From positions 1,090,716-1,154,715 of the forward strand of contig MQVO02000012.1 in assembly GCA_001986395.2 (NCBI GenBank): a stretch of 64,000 nucleotides of DNA, in the 5' to 3' direction. The position numbers and the translations under genes were made by a program. Source of the DNA: Irpex lacteus. Taxonomy: Eukaryota; Basidiomycota; Agaricomycetes; Polyporales; Irpicaceae. The notes beneath the pieces were generated by a model that saw only the letters and a list, made by a program, of their open reading frames with translations, did not search any database and was not told the DNA's origin. Shown here piece by piece: positions 24,149 to 38,429 of the stretch (positions are counted from its first letter, which is position 1; every line of letters starts with the position of its first letter).

Positions 24149-24656
24149 GTTGCGCTATTTGGTTGGAGGAGTGTGGGTCTGGAAGAGAAAGACTGTGAAG
24201 ATGGCGTTGGAGGAGGGTGGATCGATGTATGTATGAGCGTCCTTGGGCTCAAGGTGACTCACGCGAACCAGGGCAATGGTGATACAAAGATGTCGCGTCA
24301 AGCAATCCCGAAATTAACAAACACCGAGATACGGCGGATGCAGACGGAGGAAGAGAGGAGAGAGCTTAGAGAGCAGCTGGTGGCCACAGAATTTCAGGCA
24401 AATATTGTTATTCGTCCGAGTCTTATCTCGAGACAGCCATCGAGGCGCCCATGCATCATGAGACGCTGAGATGAGCAGCGTCGGCCATTGCCGAATATCC
24501 ATCAGACTCTCTGAACTCTAATTTTCGCTTCAATCCACACAACCACATCCAACCCTCGGGTGAGTGCAAGGGTCTCGTCGTCGTTGCCCCACAGCGAGCT
24601 AACCGTATCTTTGTGCTCTAGTCACCTTCTGACTCACCCACCAACAAGCTTTCAGG
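24149..24656. promoter_or_regulatory. Shared upstream region of MetRS and RPS20
   Basis: 508 bp between divergent start codons of two translation genes. A possible 5'-UTR intron for RPS20 runs from the GTGAGTGC near 24561 to a CAG or CTCTAG acceptor before 24625, but this is not proven. Confidence 0.45.
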
Positions 24657-25196
24657 ATGAGTTACGTCGCCAAGGGAGAAAAGGAGTACGACGCTACCGG
24701 TGCCCCCGTGCCCGCCGCCAAGATCCACAAGATCCGTATTACGCTCACGAGCAGCAACGTCAAGAACTTGGAGAAGTGTAAGCAGATTGGATTATTGATG
24801 CTGAAGCAAAACTCATTGAACTCGCAGTCTCCAATGACCTGATCAACCGTGCTAAGGACAAGCAGCTCCGTGTCAAGGGCCCCGTCCGTCTTCCCACCAA
24901 GGTCCTCAAGATCACCACCCGTAAGACTGTACGTACTATCCGCTTCACAGTTAAAACTACCACTCAACTTCCTTCTTTCAGCCCTGTGGTGAGGGTTCCA
25001 AGACCTGGGATCGCTACGAGCTCAAGATCCACAAGCGCCTTATCGACCTCCACTCCTCCAGCGAGATCGTCAAGCAGATCGTGCGTTCTCTTTTATTGTG
25101 ATATGAAACTTCGTGGTGTACTCACGCGTCGCTATTTTGTAGACCAGCATCAGCTTGGAGCCCGGTGTCGAGGTCGAGGTTACCATCTCCGGATAA
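24657..25196 (+). CDS. RPS20: 40S ribosomal protein uS10 (Rps20)
   Basis: Exons 24657-24777, 24828-24928, 24982-25080 and 25143-25196 give 124 aa, the usual family size. Component of the head of the small ribosomal subunit. The conserved core is complete: [71 protein letters not shown] and [15 protein letters not shown]. The first intron splits the codon after LEK; the chosen acceptor gives LEKFSNDLI. Three short introns and divergence from MetRS are the only context. Confidence 0.95.
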
Positions 25197-25995
25197 ACAC
25201 TTCCGCTCATTGCACTTATGACCTGTATCGTTATGCTTTCGTGAATGCTATACGTATTCTTGTTGCGATATTTCTACATCGGTGTGATGACGTGCTCCCA
25301 TCCAAATATTTTAATTCAGCAGCAAGCATTCTGTCATGAGATAGACTGAAACGTTGACGGCATATCGTAAGGTTGATCGACGCAGAACAAGGACTTTTCG
25401 ATTTGATTTCGGAGCGGATACATGTAGCGGGATAGCAAGAGGAAAGTACAAGGCACGGCGACTTGTTAACTCGCGAAGCAGACTAGCAAAACATCACTAA
25501 AACATCGGCCAAGGACGGAGACGAGCAGAAAACTGCAACTTCGGCAAAGGGTACACGAAAAGAACGTAAAAGCAAGGAAACGAAGGAGCAAAGGAACAAT
25601 GGCGATAATGCAACAAAGGAAACAATTTCAAAGATTCTAGGGTGACGAAGACAGCGATGTGATAGAAGAGCGTAAGCGACATTAAACGGGCGATAGAGAA
25701 TTCGTAAAACGTGAGGAGAACAAGACAAGCATGAAGATCGTAAGGTGAAACATCGTACTACGTAGCAGAGCGAGTAAAACAAACAGGTAGCGATATCCAA
25801 CATCGACGAAGGAAGCGGGATAGATGGTGTGGAGATCTGAAAGCAATTTTGATATGGAGGGGTTTTGGAGATAGCAGTGGCGATGACGGCAGAGAACTCG
25901 ACCGTTAGAGATGCATGGGCATAGCGAGAAAGAGTTGCGAGATGATGAGCGTAGATCAGCAAGGAGACTGTGGCCCGAGACGAGTACTTTTGATG
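25197..25995. other. Intergenic, convergent 3' ends
   Basis: 3' flanks of RPS20 and the forkhead gene. Purine-rich on the plus strand (25440-25760), which creates long but featureless open frames on the minus strand. No gene supported. Confidence 0.5.
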
Positions 25996-28611
<2,616 letters not shown>

Positions 28612-29555
28612 GCTTGGGAATGGGAGGGACCCACAATGCCAAACTGGATGTTCACAGAGGGAGGAAGTACGGTGTCCGGCGCTGACCCGAGGGCGGGAAA
28701 TGTGGCCCAACAGTCAACAGCCAAAAGCTATTTGTATGTCTCTGTGGGTCCACATACAAACACCATTTTCAGCGACAGCCCCGTGACTCGCGTAACCGAC
28801 ATCATCTGCAGCATCTTTGCGTCTTATATTGCAGCTTTCATGTGGCTCTTCACCGAAAATCGTGCCGCTATTTTACATGGCCCCGACGGCCATGGTTGGT
28901 AGCACGTGTTCGCGACAAAGCAAACATTGCGGACAAACGGGGCCTCAGGGCCCGTTGCTCTGCTATCTTCGCTGAAACAAAGGAGTTTCATCAGGAATCG
29001 TTGCTTTACTGTGATCCTGTACTGACCTTGATATCACACCGAAGTGAACGACAGTAGTGGCCTTTTATGGGCCCTGTTAGTTGGACAATTGGACTCACGA
29101 TTTGGTCGGAACAAACAACACTCGTCGCGGAAGCAATTGGGCGCCTCCGCCTCTCAGCATCCACCATCTATACTATGTATCGACCGCTATAAATTCAACT
29201 CTACGGGAGAGTATACGGTACTGTAGTTTACGTTTCCGCCATTTCTCACTGATATTTCATTCCGGGAGATTTTAGTCTTGGGCGTCCTTATTACAAGTCA
29301 TTCGCCGCGCGGACTCCGAGCGTTGAGCCGCTCTACTATGCTCCATTGTCGTGGTTGCTCTGTGATTATAGGAAGGAGACATCGACAGATCACATCTTGG
29401 TTTAGGCATCTGCTTCCCTCTGTCCCTACTAGTATTCCTCAGTCTGTACTCCCATTCGCTAATGAACGTTCGTAGATTTCAGACGTAGCAAGAGTCCGAG
29501 TGAGTCCCCCTCATCAGGCGGATGCCTTTTACCTCTCGAATCGTAATCATGATGT
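28612..29555. other. Intergenic
   Basis: Promoter side of the forkhead gene and 3' flank of THG1. No supported coding exon. A GC-rich patch at 28880-28960 includes short inverted words such as GGGGCCTCAGGGCCC. Confidence 0.45.
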
Positions 29556-30569
29556 TCATTCCAAGAGATACGGCCTAGCCGTCCAAAAGCCATCCTCTAT
29601 GATATCACAGTGAAGTAGATTGACTATCATTCGTGGTTTCGACTTTGCCCTCTTTCCTTCGACATTCGGTGCCGCATCCAATGACGCCTCGGGAACGGCA
29701 ATAGATTCTCTGACCAGCACACTCCCTTTTCGATATCGCTCGGCAACCGTATTATAGTTGATACCAAATCGCGTGAATAGGATGTCATGTTTGGTTTTGG
29801 AGACCGTACCCTGGAACGGAATTAGATTCGCGTATACTCACCGACATGACACAAGAACTCACTCGTAGGGTCTCGTGGGCTTGTGTCGTCGTTTCACCGC
29901 CCTGTTGTACCAAGGCCCAAAACGTTGTGTTGTAGAGATTATTGATGTGTGCTTCATGGCGAATCAATGAAAGTGCTCAAAATGAAGCACAATGCAAGAT
30001 ACCTACTGTCGGCTTGTCGCCATGAAAAGTAATCTCGGACTTCCTTTGCGGAGGGGTACAGCGTGATTCTACCGTCGAAGGTAGGCGGATACTGCAAAGG
30101 CGTCTCGGGAAGGTATTTTGACCAATTGAACACGTAAGAAGACGTGAACAACGACGTCACTGTAGTCATAATCTTTGCTTGACGTCTGTTGTACACAGTC
30201 GTCGACTTCTTGAACAGGAAACTGAAACAAGAAGTTAGAGTTTCATGTGCATTCTATGAACGACTGCAGGAACCCACCTGTATTCATCAGACTCGCCAAA
30301 CGCAAGGACGACGTCTTTGAACTCGTTCATGACATCTCGAGCGGCGTGGTCCATTAGTTGGAGAGCCCTTTCATCGTTGGGCTTCGCAAAATTATGGTCC
30401 TGTGACAAGCTTTTCTCGTCAATGTTACTCACTCATTAGGAACGAAGAGAGGCGGTAGCTCTCACCGATGAAATCCATGGCCGTCGAGACGCAGAACGAT
30501 GAATGTCCCAGGGAGAAGCACATCCGGCAACTCAAAGTTCCTGACATAGGCGTATTTTGTCCCAGCCAT
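29556..30569 (-). CDS. THG1: tRNA-His guanylyltransferase (Thg1)
   Basis: Adds the essential G at position -1 of tRNA-His by reverse (3'-5') polymerisation. Exons 30569-30466, 30409-30278, 30221-30007, 29951-29863 and 29810-29556 total 795 bases, 264 aa, matching the family size. Motifs in order: MAGTKYAYVRNFE at the start; RLDGHGFHRL with the first metal-binding Asp; HNFAKPNDERALQLM; FGESDEYSFLF with the paired catalytic Asp-Glu; SLFTSSYVFNW; PPTFDGRI; DYFSWRQAD; HINNLYNTTFWALVQQGG; FGINYN; YRKGSVLVRE. The residue before HINN is Thr with the splice sites chosen, where the family usually has Cys. Divergent to an acidic hypothetical gene. Confidence 0.93.
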
Positions 30570-30992
30570 GTCTGGCCAGTCCTCGTGTCTCTGAAATAGA
30601 CATGAGTGACGTCGAGATCTGCCATATCACATTGTCCTTACCAAGTTGCGATAGTTGTGACTGCGCCGGTGCTCGTCCTCGCAGTGACCGCCGCAATTTC
30701 GGACGACGACGAGGGGCCAGATGGGCTCAACGTTGAGGACCTGTGTGATGCCGCACCACGGACTCGTGGTAAGGGCAGTGATAGGCGGCATCGGACGAGG
30801 GGCTTCCTTTTCGGGGCGTGTGACTCGGGCTTCCTCTGATATTGCCTCACGGACTCCTACCATCTCATTCACCCTCAGACCACCACCATCCGCCCTCTGC
30901 CCGCCGACGAACTTGACCTCGTCGACAGCTTAACACGACATACAGCACCCGATACTCGACATCAGACCACCTCCAGGACACAGCACACAACG
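30570..30992. promoter_or_regulatory. Shared upstream region of THG1 and the acidic protein gene
   Basis: 423 bp between divergent start codons. No single core promoter element stands out. Confidence 0.4.
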
Positions 30993-31765
30993 ATGAGCAC
31001 CTCGACGACCTACTCAGAGTACTTCCGACGGCGGGCAATCGGGAGAGCGCCGTCGCCCCCGACGTGGGCATGCTACGAGCAGATCCCCTACGACGACGAC
31101 TACAGCGACAGCGACGACAACTCCTGCTCCGAGGACGAAGACGACTACCGCACCACTGTCGTTCAGCAGCATCGCGACAGTGGCGACTCGGACGGCGAGT
31201 CTCCCGTCAGGAAGCCTACCAAGCCCGAGGCGCGCGCAGACGGCGACATGGAGATCGATGAGGCCGATGAACCCATTTCTGAAGACAAGATCACGGAATA
31301 CAAGACGGACGTGAAGGGCAAGCAGCGGGCGGTCGAGCCTGAGCCTGAGCCTATCCCCAGTCCTAAGAGGCAGCACCGCAAGAAGCACCGACAGCCGACT
31401 TATACTCTGCGTCCTATTCTTACTATCCAGAGGAGCCAGGGCTTTGTATGGAATCAGGTATGCCCGACGTACGCGCATCCATAACCCTGATACTGATCCT
31501 AGGACGCCGCAGGATCTCTTCGTACCGCCGTACATTAAAGATCGATGTTCGTCCTTTGTCTCTTTGACCTCCCCTTTACTGAGTTCTTAATCATCGTGCT
31601 TACCTTTGTTATTTCTTCACAGACATTGCCTCCACTTCGCCTTCCAACTCTGCCGGCTTCATGCCCTCCTCCGTGTCATCCATCAATTCTGCCATAACGG
31701 ATTACGAGGTCGAGGTCGTGGAGATCCGCGTGAAGGAGGGCGAGTTGAAGGATATCATTCCTTGA
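30993..31765 (+). CDS. Acidic, low-complexity hypothetical protein
   Basis: Exons 30993-31457, 31513-31546 and 31623-31765 total 642 bases, 213 aa. The N-terminal half is very acidic and Tyr/Asp-rich (PYDDDYSDSDDNSCSEDED). The middle contains a basic run (KRQHRKKHR) that could be a nuclear signal. A short conserved-looking block QGFVWNQDLFVPPYIKDRY spans the two introns, followed by a Val/Glu-rich C-terminus. The family is unknown to me. The QGFVWNQDLFVPPYIKDRY string is probably the functional motif because the flanks are low-complexity. Confidence 0.65.
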
Positions 31766-32136
31766 GTGCACAATTACTTTCGTCTATCTTTCCATCCACC
31801 CACCTCTACCCCTTGCTGTTTGTCGCTATACCTTTCGTACACCCCACTCCCTTCTCACCTCCCCTGACATAGATATCGGTTCCTATTGGACAGAAGTCAT
31901 CTCCCCTCTCTGCTTTGGTTTATATCCCTCTATGTATGATAGATTTTCTGCATTTCGGTTTCTCTCTTCCCTTCTTCTTTGGTTTCCCTGTTACTGTCAA
32001 TCCTGTTAGCAAAGCCGCCTCCGAGCGTTGTAAGTATAAATATTACAAGAAATGAACTGAACTCCGTTACTAGTTTACATCGTCGGCATATCCTACAACA
32101 ATTACCACACCCGCCACTGCTCTACTACTCTACTAC
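31766..32136. other. Intergenic, convergent 3' ends
   Basis: Pyrimidine-rich 3' flanks of two convergent genes; nothing else seen. Confidence 0.5.
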
Positions 32137-34498
32137 CTATATACTCGCCAACAAAGCATCCTCGACCTCCCTCTCCATCGCCCGCTGCTTCTGCAGTTCT
32201 CTCTCCCTCTCCTTCTGCATCTCCGCCTCTCTTGCTTGGATGTACGACGGGAGGACGTACGGTTTGTAGTCCAGGTGCCGTTTGACGTAGAAGCACATGT
32301 ATGCCTGCGAAGCGAGGCATGCGCCGAGCGTTGAGTGTGTTACCCTGTCACATGCAAAGCACGGTCAGTGAGTGTGATTGAAGTTAGGGGGTGACAGGAC
32401 GTACTTGTCGTCGTCAAACCGGTACCACTGGAAACCAAGTGCGTGTTCAGCGAGCGCAGTGACCATGTAGAATACAGGCACGTACCTCATCCTGGTGCCT
32501 CGTAAAACACGTATAATGCCCATTATCAATCGACCCCTCATGGCACACGACAGAGAACAAGTCGTACTCATACATCGACGTCGGCCCCGGAGACACCACT
32601 TTCGTCTTCCCGTCCGACGACCCATTGGTGTTTCGTTGGGCGAGGGTGGTGAATTCGGCCATGTTCAGTGTCGATGGGAAGCGGACGCGTTTCTCGATCT
32701 TGCGGGCGGAGGATTTGTCTGAGGTTGGGTGCTCGAATCGCTGGTAAGATTCAGGTTTTGAATGGTGCGTGGGCGTGGTGAGTATACAGTACATTCGCTG
32801 GGGTGAGGTAGAGCGTACCTTGAATTGGAAACTGAGGACGGGAGGCAATCTGTGAATGCTCAATCGTTTGCTTGCCTATAAACGCACAAATATCAGAACT
32901 CTGCGCACACGAACGGTTCGACAGTGAAGACGCTGAACTTACATGCGAGTTCTTACCACACTTCGTACAAGTATAATCGTTCGCGCCCAACTTCTCCGGA
33001 TGCGTATACCTCCTCAAACAAGACAACAACGTCGCCTCCTCCTCTACCGCCCCCGAACCCTTCCCACCACCCACATTCTTCCCCTCTATCTCCAAACTAA
33101 CATCCAACATCGGATCCGACGTCGCATTCACGTTCCCGCACCGCTCGCACCGCACCTCACTATGCAACGACCCATCGAACGTCGTATGCACGATGCAGAT
33201 GCAGCTCGACTTGGTCGACCCTTTGGCCGTAGCGTGGATCTGGTTGAGCGCGGAGATGAAGAACTCGTGGGCATCTTGTTGGGCGTAGCCTGAGGAGAGC
33301 TCGGAGGAGGTGAAGCCAGGGGAGGAGGAAGAGGAGGCGGCGCGCCAGGTTGTGCTGAGGAAGGAGGTTGGGCCGTGGGGTTTCTGGTCACCTGAGTAGA
33401 CCTGGGCACAGGGTGTGGGGTTAGCAAGATGGGTAGAGAACGGAAGGCAGAGTGTCTTAGGGCATACCTCTGAGAACAGCTTGTCCATCTCGCAACACGT
33501 GCAGTCCTTGTTCTTGCATGTCTTGTAGTTGTGCTTGTCGCTGAGAAAGTAGTTCCGCAAAAGAGGGTTTGCAAGGAATGACTGCAGGATCGAGTTCAGG
33601 TAGCACGTCTGTCCGAGGTTCAACAGCCCCCTGCGGCCTAAAATCGAACATCAAAATCCGCAAGACGTATGCGAGGCAATGTATCTCACCTTGACAAGGC
33701 AAGGCAATCGCGCCCTCCAATGCACCCGTATCTTTCGAGTCAGGTATCCATGGTTTGTAGGACTGCCTCATCATACTTGACACTGCCATTCAATAGACAA
33801 TCACCCGTTCACAGGTAAGTGAGGATTGCTGGTGTAAGATGAAAAGGATATTTCACACGTACATCTGAAGGTTGTATACTTCTCTCCCGCATCGGTCAAC
33901 AACGACTCGTATACGTTCTTAAAGCTCTGGTCATACACAAAGTCGTCGCATTCGGCACAGAAGATGGATCCTGTGCGTGCGTCTACGCCTGACAGTGTTC
34001 AACAAGATTGGTCAGTGTTCTCTCAGGTCAGTGACACACACAACATAACAGGCGAAGTAACGGGAGGAAGAGAACACAATGAAAGGAGGGCAAAGTATGA
34101 ATAGGTACTCACAGAACCCATGTCCGCTCTCCCTTAAATGGCCGTGAACATGCTCCTCCATCCAACACCCCGTGTACGAACACGACAGGCACACGAACGG
34201 GCGCGAAAGCGTCGTCCCACAAGTCACACATGTCGGTGAGGATACCTGGTGCATGATTCAAGTTAGAATGTAGCTAATTGCCTCATGACTGCAGATCACA
34301 AAGCAATAACCAAAGCGTTTGGACACAGACTCCAAGTGAAGACCCAATCAACTCACCCGCCTCCTCTTGCCCAAGCTAACAGCATCGTTCAACCTCTGTA
34401 GCCTCCACGTAACTATCTTCTTGTACGCTCTCAACATTGCCTCCTTCTCTTCCTCCCCGTCCAGGTCGGCCAGATGCACGCACTGCAAAGCAGCCATG
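32137..34498 (-). CDS. UBP8: Ubiquitin-specific protease, SAGA Ubp8/USP22-like
   Basis: Removes ubiquitin, in the family's best-known role from histone H2B, as the catalytic subunit of the SAGA deubiquitinase module. The start at 34498 opens MAALQCVHLADLDGEEEKE. A ZnF-UBP domain follows (CVTCGTTLSRPFVCLSC, CWMEEHVHGHLRESGH, then IFCAECDDFVYD). The USP catalytic domain has the Cys box GLLNLGQTCYLNSILQSF, followed by LLRNYFLSDKHNYKTC, QQDAHEFFISALNQIH, a Cys-x2-Cys pair CERCGNVN with CTKCGK, RLPPVLSFQFKRFEH, and the His box GSIDNGHYTCF with WYRFDDDKV. It ends in a Glu/Arg-rich helix. Length is roughly 600 aa over many short introns. The order ZnF-UBP then USP and the LLR..FLSD.H string favour Ubp8/USP22 over other USPs. 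Confidence 0.88.
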
Positions 34499-35005
34499 AT
34501 CTGTTGAGTCCAAGGGCCAAGTCTTCCTTCAAGCTCTCGAGCTGTTCCTTCCCTTCACTCCTCTTCAAATTATGGGACCATATACTCGGCCTTGCTGGCG
34601 AGGTCGACTGGCGAGATGACCACAGGTCGTTCGAGTCGAGGTTAACTCTATATGGGCGCCTACCGTACGGTGGGTTGAGATCGGGACGCTAAACCGGAAA
34701 AGGCAAACATCAAACTTTGTGGCGTGGTCGGTTCGGTCCGATATTTGGTCGATCACTGCAGACTTTACTATGATCTTAGATATTCGTCCCCACTCAGAAC
34801 TTCAGGTAACCACCATTTGAGCGCACCAGTGGCTTCAATGGAGCATCGATGCCCGACTTTCGCGTAGAGAAATGAACAATACTGCTTGGAAGATAAGTAC
34901 AGTGGTACTTAGGCTACTACTACTAAGTAAGTAGTACTTCAAGCTGATCATCGACGTGACTCGGGCGATATACTATACTATAAATCCCGACAATTCCTCC
35001 TAGTG
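34499..35005. other. Intergenic
   Basis: Upstream of the deubiquitinase and 3' flank of a membrane protein gene. A short palindromic patch (CTTAGG...CTAAGTAAGTAGTAC) lies near 34909-34940. No gene seen. Confidence 0.45.
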
Positions 35006-37473
35006 TTACACCTCGCCATAGTAGTCCGTCGGGAATTTGTTCAATTCCATTTCCTCCGAGGGTACAGATTCACTGGAATCGCAGCCCGCTTTTCGCTTAG
35101 CCCGTGCGCTCATCTGCACATCGAATAAGCCTGCCTGGCGCAGCTCTTGACGTTCCGGCCGACGAATTCCAACGAAATGACTCTCATTTCCGAGAAGCCA
35201 TGTCAACTGTAGGATACCGGCCGCATTCAGGCCGTTCGTAATATCTTCTCGTTTGAGGCCACCCGACAGTGGGAAGGTAAGCGCGAACAAGAGACAGGAA
35301 ATACCCAAGCCTAGGGATAGCTAAAACGGTATCAAGAAACGTAGACGCTGAATGTTCAGGCTGAAAGATACTGGTACGTACAGGAAAAATATTTAACTGT
35401 ACCAACGACGTGAAATCCAGTCAGCATAAGACTTCGTGGAAATAGATTAAACCCTTACGTTGAGACGTATCCGGAGAGTGAGGACCCCCACGGTAGCTTG
35501 CCCTATGCGTGGTTCATCGGAATGTACCAAGGTAGAATTACTGTATGAGAAGACCGAGGAGTGATCCCCATTCCTGTCTGGAATTGAGCGAGCCCCAGAT
35601 CCGGCTTAGTGATTGGCGAGAAAGCGGTTTAAGTCAAGGAATGTCACGCACCATACCATATGATGGCTGCCATTGCCTTTCCTAGACTACGTTGAAAGTC
35701 TGCAAGCGAGATATTTGAGGGCTTATCAGAGGTCGCTGTGCTGATGTTCAGATCTTGTATGAGAAACCTGCGAAGAATCCCAGAATGTTTTATAGTTAGA
35801 GAGCATTGTACGCGACCTGAGAATCACTCACTGATCTATCATAGAATAATGATTGGACACTGGATAGATTGAATACGTCGTGTTGCCAATGAACTCCAAA
35901 CTAGACGTATTGTATGTGGCGCCGATGATATCAGGGACGACTTCATGAGTAGCACCTGGAGCATTGCCGCACATTCCGGTGAGCTAAACGACGGGTTATT
36001 TCGTATCGCAATATGGGGTATGCAGTAAGATTCCCAGCAATAAACTACTTCTCCGGACTCACGCTGTTAATTAATGGATCTTGAATCGTGGTTGGGTAAT
36101 CTTGAAATGACCATTCCTCCCAGAACACGGGCTCCGGTGAAGTGGTAGTCGCAATAGGTTGCCTACTGACGGCCGACACGGAGATGGTGGTGTTGACGGT
36201 CGATACGTTGCACATGAACATCTGTACCGCGTCGACTGGAACGTTCTATATCAATACCTGAAGGATTTCAACAAAATAATCATGGATACTCGCCTTTCGC
36301 GTTCGCATGAGATAAAAAACCGTCCGGAGAATCAATATACCACGCCACACCGGGATTTATCTCAAAAATCCCAGTGCTCGTTTGCGAAGCGTCTACTACA
36401 GGTATTGTCGCTGCCACAACGATGGCCCAGGTATTTTCAAATCCATCCGACGAGTCATTACCGACACTAGGTATGGCCATGGTATCCAGACTCAAGGACG
36501 AAGGGGCTAGTAAGAGGAACGTGAAAACTACCATAGATATACAATTCTTGTGTAAGGATGCACCTACCCATAAGGCCCACTCCCGACGTCACCGTCAATG
36601 CTGTTTTCGTGAAATTGATTGAGAATGTCCACGTTATATCACCATCATCCGATAGATCTGCTTGTCCACTCTGAGCTCCCCTGGGTAATGCTCCACAATC
36701 CACGTTGAAGTATGTAGCATTGACTACTGCGTCGTTTATGGCCGCCGGTACAACAGGCAAAATGTCGTAAATCATGTTGTCTTGAAGTCCTATCTGTGGG
36801 AATTGATTGTAGAGGTTTAGGATGTCAAAAGATACCGGGTTCCTAGGTATTGATATCAATTAGCGTGTGATATTGAAAGAGAAAAACCAGTTTACTAACT
36901 CTGAGTAGAATAGCGGCCTGGCGAGCTGGGTAGTCTGCGGTGTCTTGATTGTCGCGTTATATGTGTTCACGCTGACGGAGGCGGGGATCGTGATGTGAAG
37001 GGTCGCTATCCCTAGCAAGTATGAGCCTATGAACGCCACGCTCACGACTGCCGAAGGTAGCTTGATCTGGTCAACAACGGCGAAAAGGGAAGAGCCCAGA
37101 CCAAGCCATGCTGAGGTTTTATCGTGTATGGCGGTGAGAGTTTGACGAGTATGGAGATCATGGATGAGAGAAAGTCTCTGTGTTACTAAAACCAGTACCG
37201 CGAGATAAACCTATGGATCAAAGGAGTCAGTGGAACTCCGTGCACACGTTGGAAGGGATTACTCACTGTACCGAATCCCTGGCTTATGATAGAGACCGTA
37301 ACTGATATGGTGGTCTGTCCACTAGATGTGAAAGGAAAGTTGAGGCCATGCTCGTAGTGTTGGGATGCTATGATCACGAGAGCCACGTATAATAGAATGA
37401 GGATGACATGTAGTACTCGACAGAGCTGCTCCTCGCGGGTACTGAAGAGTGTTCGGGAGAATATCGTTGGCAT
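35006..37473 (-). CDS. Multi-pass membrane protein with large glycosylated domain, paralogue A
   Basis: Start MPTIFSRTLFSTREEQLCR; many short introns; roughly 600 aa. Membrane segments: VLHVILILLYVALVIIAS, SIISQGFGTVYLAVLVLV, SAWLGLGSSLFAVVDQ, and VSVAFIGSYLLGIATLHITI. A long region follows with several N-glycosylation sites (VNATYF, NFTK) and conserved strings NPVSFDILNLYNQFPQIGLQ and FEINPGVAWY. One membrane segment lies near the C-terminus (LGISCLLFALTFPLSGG) before a charged cytosolic tail. I do not recognise a named domain; proteins of this plan are frequent in agaricomycetes. It is a close paralogue of the gene at 43022-45517 on the opposite strand. Confidence 0.7.
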
Positions 37474-38429
37474 CTGTACCTTGCTTGTTAAGAGAGACTT
37501 CTGAACAGGGGGAAAGAGAGATGAGGATATACATACCCACACCAGCTTTCCGCCGTTCTTGGAGTTATGTATCAATGCACGAGCTGCTCTACTATGTAAT
37601 TTGTGTCTGCAAGATGAAATTATAAGACGGTGCTGGCAGTGTCCGTGATGTGGCGGCGGGAAGTCTTGTCATCTTCAGTGTTCCGTGATCACACAGATCA
37701 CCCCCATATCTGTCCCTTATGTATGTAAACTGAGTAGAGCACGTAGAATACTTGGAGAAGGCACACTCACTTTTCGATATTTGGTATCCGTGCTGCCTAT
37801 GTCCAACAAAAGCTGTCAGTGATATCGTCGGCTTCACACACCGCTCATATGCCACAGACAGATATATCATCTGTACGTGAACCTGTTGTCCTCCGGTATG
37901 CCTGACGGATCATCTTACTCACGATTAGCAGCGACGCCCATTACATGAGCAATGTGGACCTGACGTCTCTGACTCCAGGTCTCGTAATTGTACATACTGT
38001 ATTCGAGAGTCAGTTGATTTCATGCCAAGTTCGACAGATTATAGACAGCAAGTGACTGACCTATATTTTTACTCGCCAGGGAGTTCAAGTGCGAGTGTAC
38101 AAGTTTAAAGGCGCGCGAAGTGAAGGGCAGCGGATCAAAATGAACCTTCATGATGATGGCGGCAGAGTTTCGGCGCAAACGACTTGAACGGTGACGACGA
38201 CGTGGAGGTTAGAGGCAACGTACGAATTAGAAGGCGCCGTAAGGACAGAGAATATTACCTTGCTCTCCTTTGCTAACAGTGTTTTCCAGATAGGTCGGTC
38301 AATACGACACAAACGTGACACGAAGGAGTGTTGTACTGGGCAGCATACGCGCTCTTGTACTAGTACTCTACTTACTCTACTCTCGGCACTGGCCCAAATA
38401 TTCTGTCGCTGCAACTTCAATAAACAGCC
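37474..38429. other. Intergenic
   Basis: Between a divergent pair (membrane protein and metallophosphatase). No coding exon supported. A short leader exon for paralogue A (to about 37575) is possible. Confidence 0.4.
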
